IMG/VR virus record: IMGVR_UViG_3300031566_000348
Location: 1 to 24,732 of that record
DNA: 24,732 nucleotides
Source of the DNA: a virus
Reading direction: 5' to 3' (one strand)
A program made the position numbers and the translations under genes. The notes under the pieces were generated by a model. That model had not been told where the DNA came from and did no database searches. It saw only the letters and a program-made list of their open reading frames with translations. How positions within the stretch are numbered: position 1 is the first letter of the stretch; every line of letters starts with the position of its first letter. This document shows positions 19,544 to 24,732 of this stretch, piece after piece.

Positions 19544-21637
19544 ATGTCGGTAATTCGGTACAAGTGTACAAACTGTAATCGTGAAATTGAGCTCATCGAG
19601 CAACCTACTGGGTTGGAGACTATCGGTGGGTGTGTTATCACTAACAGGTGCCGAGGAAGAATGTACAGGCTGGAACGACTTGAAGATTTTGCAGTAGGAA
19701 AGTTTCCGTCTGATGTCACAGGACTAACGAATTACATAAAACGAAATGTGTTGTACGATCACACCCAGGCTATTGCCGATTCTGTGTGGTTGGTGGAGCA
19801 CGACCTTGGAGTAAACCCGTCTGTTCAAGTTCTCGTTAATCGGGAAGAATTAATTGATGGGGTAGTTGTTAAATCTAGGCTTGAAATTGAGCCACAGTCG
19901 ATAACTCTTATTGACAAAAATAATCTGACAATTCGCTTCGACAGACCTGAATCGGGTCTGGCTCAAGTTATTGCAAGATCGTCGGCATTTACACAAACAG
20001 TTGAAACTATTGACCCAGGCATAACGTATCTGCCTGTTTCACAATCCAATATTTTAACGATTGGTATTGATTGTGATTCGGGACAATTTCCCGCGGGTAC
20101 AACAGCAGGATTACAACTCGTCCGAATTTATTACCTTGACCAACAAACACTAGACGAAACGGCTTTTGAATCAGCTGTCTATAAAGACTATGAAGCGAGA
20201 TCGCCGGTTAGCACATCCGCATGGAATGATGTATCGGAGATTTTTGTTAACGGTCAAATATACACTGTAATGACAATCGATATAGGAGATCCTGTAACAG
20301 ATATTGGAGCTCCATCTGCGGGAACAGTTTTGTTCCAGGCGGGAACGAGCACATCTGGATTCCCATACGACCAATCCCCTAATATGGTTGTGTTGTTGTC
20401 GAATCCACCACACCAAAACGTCGATAAGAACCGTAACCAATTATTCCGGCCTGATCTGGATGTTGGTCCTGCGCTCACTTTGGATTCGTTTATTTTTGCT
20501 GATGGTGAAATATTAATTGATCAAACAAAAATTGAAGGAGTCTTTCCGCCTATTTTTGCTGTGAGCAATCCTCAAAATTGTCCAGTACCAACAGTTGTTG
20601 TTCCAGTTGTTCCGGTTGAGGGTGCGTTTGTTATTGCTACGTCTACGTTTGGTAGTGAGGGTGCAGCCGAAAACGCACAGTGGATTTCTGATGATGACAT
20701 TACAACATGGACAGGAAAGACAATGGGCTTCCCTGTGACTGGTATAGGTTTTATGTCAATCTCTGGTATGACGTATTCTTCCTCACAAGCGAAATTTGTT
20801 GGTGTGCATCCTTCATCTAGCAATGTACACGTGTATAGTACCGACGATGGTGATACGTGGACTGCGGCTGCAAGGGTAGACTTTCATACTCCAAGAAGCA
20901 TTGCATACGATCCTATTCAAGATATATTTGTGACGGGTGGGAATTCAGGACAAATCCAACGAAGTTCAGATGGTATAACTTGGGTAAATTCAGAACCACG
21001 AACCTCTGGTACATTTGGATCATCAATTATAAGCGGAATGTGTTGGGCAAAAGATATAGGAATGTTCTTTTGTAGTACTTCTAATAATGAGGTTGGTAGA
21101 AGTTCTGATGGTATAAATTGGGTCATAACTGCTACAGAACCAGGTGGTGCGTCTTCAAACGATCAAGAAAATATATATGCAGTTGGTACCCGAATTATTG
21201 TTGGTGGACAAATAGCATTTGGTGGTAGTACTATACCATATTACAGCGACGATAATGGCGATACATGGAACACTCCAACAATTGATATCGTGAAGGCGGG
21301 TGACAACAGAGCGATAGCAGCTAACGCAGACGGAAGTATTATTATGGTTGGAGCAGGTTGGAATAATGCTGGGAACCACTATAGAAGCACTGACGGCGGA
21401 GGCAGCTACACAAGAGTAAATGATGGAGTGGCTGGAAGCCTACTTCACGATGACATGATTTATGATCCTGATTATGGTTTTATAATTGTTGGATCACAGA
21501 CAACTGGATCTCCGCAAGTATCTCACATCATGACAAGTCCGGATGGACTAGCTCCATGGACAATTAGAAGCAACACCAATGTTGGAGACTTCAAACGCAT
21601 CGAGTGTGTCTCTAGTAAGAACGCCGTAGGACGCTAA
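19544..21637 (+). CDS. Asp-box beta-propeller virion protein (putative tail or baseplate)
   Basis: A 697-residue protein. N-terminus: a zinc-ribbon-like YKCTNCNRE with two more cysteines (C30, C36), then FPSDVTGLTNYIKRNVLYDHTQAI and WLVEHDLGVNPSVQVLVN, a beta-rich head I associate with structural proteins of marine T4-like phages. The middle (about 100-350) is beta-rich. The C-terminal half carries seven Asp-box-like motifs (S-x-D-x-G-x-x-W type) at about 382, 432, 474, 520, 568, 615 and 665, spaced 42-50 residues, which suggests a seven-bladed propeller. Such domains bind or cleave glycans in sialidases; here host-surface recognition is plausible. The catalytic residues of sialidase were not identified. 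It sits just after the Sm-like gene. Confidence 0.8.
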   Translation: MSVIRYKCTNCNREIELIEQPTGLETIGGCVITNRCRGRMYRLERLEDFAVGKFPSDVTGLTNYIKRNVLYDHTQAIADSVWLVEHDLGVNPSVQVLVNREELIDGVVVKSRLEIEPQSITLIDKNNLTIRFDRPESGLAQVIARSSAFTQTVETIDPGITYLPVSQSNILTIGIDCDSGQFPAGTTAGLQLVRIYYLDQQTLDETAFESAVYKDYEARSPVSTSAWNDVSEIFVNGQIYTVMTIDIGDPVTDIGAPSAGTVLFQAGTSTSGFPYDQSPNMVVLLSNPPHQNVDKNRNQLFRPDLDVGPALTLDSFIFADGEILIDQTKIEGVFPPIFAVSNPQNCPVPTVVVPVVPVEGAFVIATSTFGSEGAAENAQWISDDDITTWTGKTMGFPVTGIGFMSISGMTYSSSQAKFVGVHPSSSNVHVYSTDDGDTWTAAARVDFHTPRSIAYDPIQDIFVTGGNSGQIQRSSDGITWVNSEPRTSGTFGSSIISGMCWAKDIGMFFCSTSNNEVGRSSDGINWVITATEPGGASSNDQENIYAVGTRIIVGGQIAFGGSTIPYYSDDNGDTWNTPTIDIVKAGDNRAIAANADGSIIMVGAGWNNAGNHYRSTDGGGSYTRVNDGVAGSLLHDDMIYDPDYGFIIVGSQTTGSPQVSHIMTSPDGLAPWTIRSNTNVGDFKRIECVSSKNAVGR

Positions 21638-21650
21638 AAGTCACCAACCC

Positions 21651-21679
21651 TTGACAGAATCATAAATGTCCCTTACAAT
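21651..21679 (+). promoter_or_regulatory. Sigma70-like promoter for helicase
   Basis: TTGACA 21651-21656, a 17-base spacer, TACAAT 21674-21679: close to consensus. AGAGGA is the ribosome site before ATG 21692. Confidence 0.8.
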
Positions 21680-21691
21680 AAGAGGACAAAT

Positions 21692-22999
21692 ATGGATAAT
21701 AATAAACAAAAACTTTTAATCGAGTATTTGATATCGTCTCCAGACACGTACGCTCTCTGCTCAAGCATTGTTAACCCAAGCTATTTTGATCCAGAGTTTC
21801 GTAACGCTGTAGAGTTCGTGCACAAATACTACGATCAATATCATCAAACACCAGCCGTCGAACAAATCGATGCAGAAACTGGTGTAAAACTTCAGGTTCG
21901 TGAGGTTAGCAAAGATCAATTAGATTACACAACAAATGAGGTCGAACAGTTTTGTAAGACCCGAGCAATGGAAAAGGCTGTTCTAGAATCAGTACCGCTT
22001 ATCGAAGAGAAGAAGTACGGGGAAATCGAAGACAAAATTCGTAACGCCGTTACTGTTTCGTTAAATCGTAATATGGGTACAGACTATTTTAGAGATCCAG
22101 AGGGCCGGTTACATAGAATGGGCCAGGAAGGAGTTAAAATATCAACTGGGTGGAAACAGGTCGATGATCTTCTTTATGGAGGGGTCGAACGAGGGCAATT
22201 AATAGTCTTCTCAGCAAACTCAGGTGGTGGTAAGTCAGTAACACTATCCAACCTTGGACTGAACTTCTTAGAACAAGGTCTCAATGTTGTGTACTTTTCA
22301 TTCGAGCTTTCGGAAGATTTAATATCACAACGATACGATACAATGGTATCTGAAATCTCAACTGCTGTTTGGAAATACCACAAAGACGAAATCTCTCAAG
22401 CAATTCTAACTGCCGGTGATAATAATGGTCACTTCTTGATTAGGTATATGCCATCAGGAACAACCCCAAACACAATACGATCATACCTAAAAGAGTATGA
22501 GCTGATTTACAAACGGACACCAGACCTAATTATTGTCGACTATCTTGATATCATGGAACCCAATCAAAGGGTCTCGGCTGATAACGTTTTCGAGAAGGAT
22601 AAAAGGGTATCCGAGCAGATTCGCGATATTGGCAATGATTATAGAGCTGTAATCGCCTCAGCATCACAACAAAATCGTGGTGCCGTCGATCAAACCCACA
22701 TAAATCAGAGCCATGTAGCCGGTGGTTTAAGTAAAGTAAATACCGCTGATATTTGGATATCCATACTGGCAAACAAAGCTCAGCGAGCCGCAAATGAGTG
22801 TGCGTTTCAATTTTTGAAAACACGTTCAAGTGAAGGCGAGGGTGAGGTTGTTTACATGCAGTGGACGAAAAATATTCGTATCAAAGATCATCTCAATAGT
22901 CAGAAGGGGCTAGTCCTCAATACTAAGGATAAGTGGCTTGATACAGAAAAGGAAGATGTAGGACCTAAGAAAGACCTAATTGATTTATTTGACACCTAG
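21692..22999 (+). CDS. 41: Replicative DNA helicase (T4 gp41 / DnaB family)
   Basis: A hexameric 5'-3' helicase that unwinds the fork and recruits primase. The N-terminal domain (about 1-125) is helical. The RecA-like core has the lead-in STGWKQVDDLLYGGVERGQL, Walker A ANSGGGKS at 175-182 (K181), FSFELSEDL (catalytic Glu205), Walker B LIIVDYLDIM (D283), and the SASQQNRGAVDQ motif with a Gln/Asn/Arg sensor. At 435 residues it is slightly shorter than T4 gp41 (475). It has a dedicated strong promoter. It lies far from the primase gene, whereas in T4 the two are adjacent. Confidence 0.95.
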   Translation: MDNNKQKLLIEYLISSPDTYALCSSIVNPSYFDPEFRNAVEFVHKYYDQYHQTPAVEQIDAETGVKLQVREVSKDQLDYTTNEVEQFCKTRAMEKAVLESVPLIEEKKYGEIEDKIRNAVTVSLNRNMGTDYFRDPEGRLHRMGQEGVKISTGWKQVDDLLYGGVERGQLIVFSANSGGGKSVTLSNLGLNFLEQGLNVVYFSFELSEDLISQRYDTMVSEISTAVWKYHKDEISQAILTAGDNNGHFLIRYMPSGTTPNTIRSYLKEYELIYKRTPDLIIVDYLDIMEPNQRVSADNVFEKDKRVSEQIRDIGNDYRAVIASASQQNRGAVDQTHINQSHVAGGLSKVNTADIWISILANKAQRAANECAFQFLKTRSSEGEGEVVYMQWTKNIRIKDHLNSQKGLVLNTKDKWLDTEKEDVGPKKDLIDLFDT

Positions 23000-23029
23000 T
23001 TGTCAACGGAAATCGTTTTAATATATAAT
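23000..23029 (+). promoter_or_regulatory. Sigma70-like promoter for the small acidic genes
   Basis: TTGTCA 23000-23005, an 18-base spacer, TATAAT 23024-23029. AGGAGA precedes the ATG at 23051. Confidence 0.7.
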
Positions 23030-23050
23030 AAACATTCATAGGAGAATAAA

Positions 23051-23410
23051 ATGACAGAAGCAGCATCAATCGAACAACTAACAATTGACGACACTACGTT
23101 TGTAGTAGCAAATCTACCTGAAGAAATTCAGAAACTGGTAACAAAATATGAAGAGTGGCGTGACCGCTACACAATGGCCGAAGACGAAGTCCGTCTTATT
23201 GCATCCGCCCTTCGTGATCTAGGTGCAAATATTGTTGGTGGAATCAAACAATATGAAGCTCAAAAGGCAGAAGCAGCGGCTAAGGCAGCAGAAGAAGCAG
23301 CTACGGCTGAAGCAGCTAAGGCAGCAGAAGCAGCTAAGGCTACAGTAGTTGATGCTGAAGATGCAGTCTTTACAGAAGACGTGCTGGTCATTGACGATGC
23401 TTCAGAATAA
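23051..23410 (+). CDS. Small acidic phage protein with Ala/Glu/Lys repeat, 119 aa
   Basis: The N-terminal half (LTIDDTTFVVANLPEEIQKLVTKYEEWRDR) resembles small proteins of marine T4-like phages of unknown role, with a beta hairpin followed by a helix. Residues about 70-100 are a low-complexity helix built from repeated A-A-K-A-A-E units, and the DNA shows direct repeats of GCAGCTAAGGCAGCAGAAG. The end is acidic (DAEDAVFTEDVLVIDDASE). No motif gives a function. Promoter and a good ribosome site are present. Confidence 0.7.
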   Translation: MTEAASIEQLTIDDTTFVVANLPEEIQKLVTKYEEWRDRYTMAEDEVRLIASALRDLGANIVGGIKQYEAQKAEAAAKAAEEAATAEAAKAAEAAKATVVDAEDAVFTEDVLVIDDASE

Positions 23411-23714
23411 AATTACAAAAATCAGGTACGCGAAAACAATTGTTGAGGACCCAGTGCAGTTCATTTCTGAGAAATCAGAACGAACGATCATTCCAACGTC
23501 AGTTCCTGGACACATCAAGGCTATTGATGTTACAGATCTTGAAGATACGGAACAGATACGGCTTGCTGATCTTCATGAAGAATACTCTGAGTATTTTAGC
23601 AATTATGCCAGGCAAGCGTTTTCGTTTGAGGATTGGGCTTCCCATACTCAGCAGCTAGAAATTTCGCCCAAGTGGCGCACGTTTAAACCTGATCAAACAG
23701 AAGAAATCAGCTAA
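23397..23714 (+). CDS. Conserved hypothetical phage protein, 105 aa
   Basis: I prefer ATG 23397, which overlaps the preceding gene by 14 bases; the longer frame from 23349 starts at TTG and adds residues (LQKTCWSLT) that look like a shadow of the acidic tail in the other frame. The C-terminus, SFEDWASHTQQ and PKWRTFKPDQ, is a block I associate with marine T4-like phages. The fold is probably mixed and small. Function unknown. A terminator follows at 23736. Confidence 0.65.
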   Translation: MLQNKITKIRYAKTIVEDPVQFISEKSERTIIPTSVPGHIKAIDVTDLEDTEQIRLADLHEEYSEYFSNYARQAFSFEDWASHTQQLEISPKWRTFKPDQTEEIS

Positions 23715-23735
23715 AATCCTCCTATAAAAAGAAGC

Positions 23736-23766
23736 GCTCAGCAATATTGCTGGGCGGTTTCTTTTC
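23736..23766 (+). terminator. Rho-independent terminator
   Basis: CGCTCAGCA 23736-23744, loop ATAT, TGCTGGGCG 23749-23757 (9 bp, one G-U), followed by GTTTCTTTT. It separates the middle-type genes from the following late operon. Confidence 0.9.
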
Positions 23767-23769
23767 GTG

Positions 23770-23777
23770 CATAAATA
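23770..23777 (+). promoter_or_regulatory. Late-promoter box (CATAAATA), first of a tandem pair
   Basis: CATAAATA followed by CC, one mismatch from TATAAATA, just downstream of the terminator. Confidence 0.55.
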
Positions 23778-23784
23778 CCCATAC

Positions 23785-23792
23785 AATAAATA
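23785..23792 (+). promoter_or_regulatory. Late-promoter box (AATAAATA), second of a tandem pair
   Basis: AATAAATA followed by CC, 15 bases after the first box. ATACC 23795-23799 / GGTAT 23804-23808 form a small hairpin between it and the gene. Confidence 0.5.
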
Positions 23793-23820
23793 CCATACCA
23801 CACGGTATAAGGGCTATTAC

Positions 23821-24732
23821 ATGTCATTACTCAAAGAGATTATTCAAAGAAAGCGTCAACAGGACATTATAGAGGATGCAGCTGCTGGTGCTACGTCTGC
23901 CGGTGCTGTTGCTGGATTTCGCGCACCTCTTGGTGCAACACCCGTTAGCAAGAAAAAGAAGAAACGAAAAATGCGTCGAAGAGCTGTTCCTACTGGTAGT
24001 GTTTTTGCTATGCGGTTTGAGGGTGTTCAGGATGCAACTTTTGATTCCGCTGACGTTATATCCAAGCTAAAGACGGCTGAAAAGAAAGCAGAATACGAAG
24101 ATGATAGCACTGGATTCGCTCTCGAAGACGAAGAAGGTAAGATCGTTAAGGTATATGTTGCGGCCGATCAAGCAAAAGACTTTGAAGCAGCGCTAGCTAC
24201 CGCTCTATCCGGTGGAGACGAGGACGACGAAGTGGCTGGTGATAATGAAAGCTCGTCTCTTGAAATTGCTGAAGTACTATTCGGATTGAAGGATCGGTTT
24301 ACTATTATCGACGTTCAGTGGCCTGATATCGAAGAAGATCAGGAAGAAGAAGTCGGAGCAGACGACGTAGAACCAACCGAAGGCGGTGATGCTGAAGGTG
24401 ATCTTGACCCCGATATTGAAGGTGGTGAAGAAGGTGAAGGCGACGAAGAAGGTGGTATGGAGGCAGAGCTTCAGGGCGATGCTTTAGGTGATGAAGGTGG
24501 TATGGGGGGAGAAGATCAAACCGCATCAGCACTCGATAAAGTAATTGAATTATTAAAAGCACAGGCGGATGCCCAGAAGGCTGAAGCAAATGCAAAAGAG
24601 GCCGAAGCCAATGCAGAAGAAGCTAAGTATAACGCAGCCGCTGCTGATTCAAAAGTAAAGAACGAGCAAGAAGTGTTGGACATGGAAGCGTACTACGATG
24701 ACCAAAAGAAGCTCGATGGTGAAGCCAAGAAA
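23821..24732 (+). CDS. Acidic coiled-coil late protein, 3' end beyond the window
   Basis: The frame runs from ATG 23821 (with AAGGG upstream) to the last base without a stop: 304 codons visible. Residues about 45-56 are a strongly basic run (SKKKKKRKMRRR). A mixed domain follows (SVFAMRFEG to SGGDEDDE), which continues with SLEIAEVLFGLKDRFTIIDVQWP. Then comes a very acidic Gly/Glu/Asp-rich stretch (about 170-235), then an Ala/Glu/Lys helix (ALDKVIELLKAQADAQKAEANAK) typical of a coiled coil. Late promoters and composition suggest a head core or scaffold-type protein; this is inference. The minus-strand frame at 24305-24595 is a shadow. Confidence 0.8.
   Translation, partial: MSLLKEIIQRKRQQDIIEDAAAGATSAGAVAGFRAPLGATPVSKKKKKRKMRRRAVPTGSVFAMRFEGVQDATFDSADVISKLKTAEKKAEYEDDSTGFALEDEEGKIVKVYVAADQAKDFEAALATALSGGDEDDEVAGDNESSSLEIAEVLFGLKDRFTIIDVQWPDIEEDQEEEVGADDVEPTEGGDAEGDLDPDIEGGEEGEGDEEGGMEAELQGDALGDEGGMGGEDQTASALDKVIELLKAQADAQKAEANAKEAEANAEEAKYNAAAADSKVKNEQEVLDMEAYYDDQKKLDGEAKK

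Noticed and set aside
23270-23345. Tandem GCAGCTAAGGCAGCAGAAG-type repeats as a possible regulatory array
   Set aside because: The repeats stay in frame, encode an Ala/Lys/Glu helix, and vary as expected for low-complexity coding sequence; no spacer structure suggests CRISPR.
24305-24595. Minus-strand frame of 96 codons, Leu/His/Arg-rich
   Set aside because: It is the complement of the Glu/Gly-rich acidic stretch of the open plus-strand gene; the odd composition is explained by that.

Overview
The window looks like part of the genome of a large tailed phage of the T4-like (myovirus) group that infects a Gram-negative, probably marine, bacterium. The reasons are a T4-type replication set (gp61-like primase, gp41-like DnaB-family helicase, two-subunit type II topoisomerase), repeated TATAAATA-type late promoters, tight ATGA stop/start overlaps, and a marine-phage Sm-like protein. 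A signal peptide and a lipobox point to a host with a periplasm and outer membrane. No integrase, transposase, CRISPR array or ordinary tRNA gene was seen. Family calls come from motifs read by eye; no database search was run.

Layout. 1-2071: small unknown genes around thymidylate synthase. 2092-4749: a sigma70-like promoter, then NAD-dependent DNA ligase and three small phage proteins. 4744-6935: a second promoter, dihydrofolate reductase with an extra C-terminal domain, an Acb1/57B-like 2H phosphoesterase (a candidate anti-CBASS enzyme), a nucleoside 2-deoxyribosyltransferase-like protein, and two small ORFs. 6953-7343: a late promoter followed by a circularly permuted (two-piece) tmRNA gene and a terminator. 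7346-8048: a separate cassette for a secreted pentapeptide-repeat protein, closed by a near copy of the same terminator. 8070-15266: a late promoter, a small membrane protein, a ClpP-like protease, primase, an SprT-like protease, topoisomerase large subunit, a lipoprotein, a metallophosphoesterase, topoisomerase medium subunit and a deoxyribonucleotidase-like HAD protein. 15286-18018: class II (B12-dependent) ribonucleotide reductase, the only gene on the minus strand. 18019-24732: an intergenic region, small late genes (one carrying a 13-bp perfect hairpin), an Sm-like protein, a 697-residue Asp-box propeller protein, the replicative helicase, two small conserved genes, a terminator, tandem late promoters and an acidic coiled-coil protein running off the end.

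How the parts fit. Ribonucleotide reductase, ThyA, DHFR, the HAD nucleotidase and the deoxyribosyltransferase-like protein form a dNTP supply set. Primase, helicase, ligase and topoisomerase are replication machinery, with SprT as a possible DNA-protein crosslink protease. The most striking feature is the tmRNA. Acceptor and coding pieces are in reversed order, a seven-pair acceptor stem with a G3-U70 pair forms across the permutation joint, and the predicted late start site falls at the 5' end of the acceptor piece. The tag frame ends in AYALAA. A ClpP-like peptidase about 1 kb downstream suggests, as inference only, that the phage may influence both tagging and degradation.
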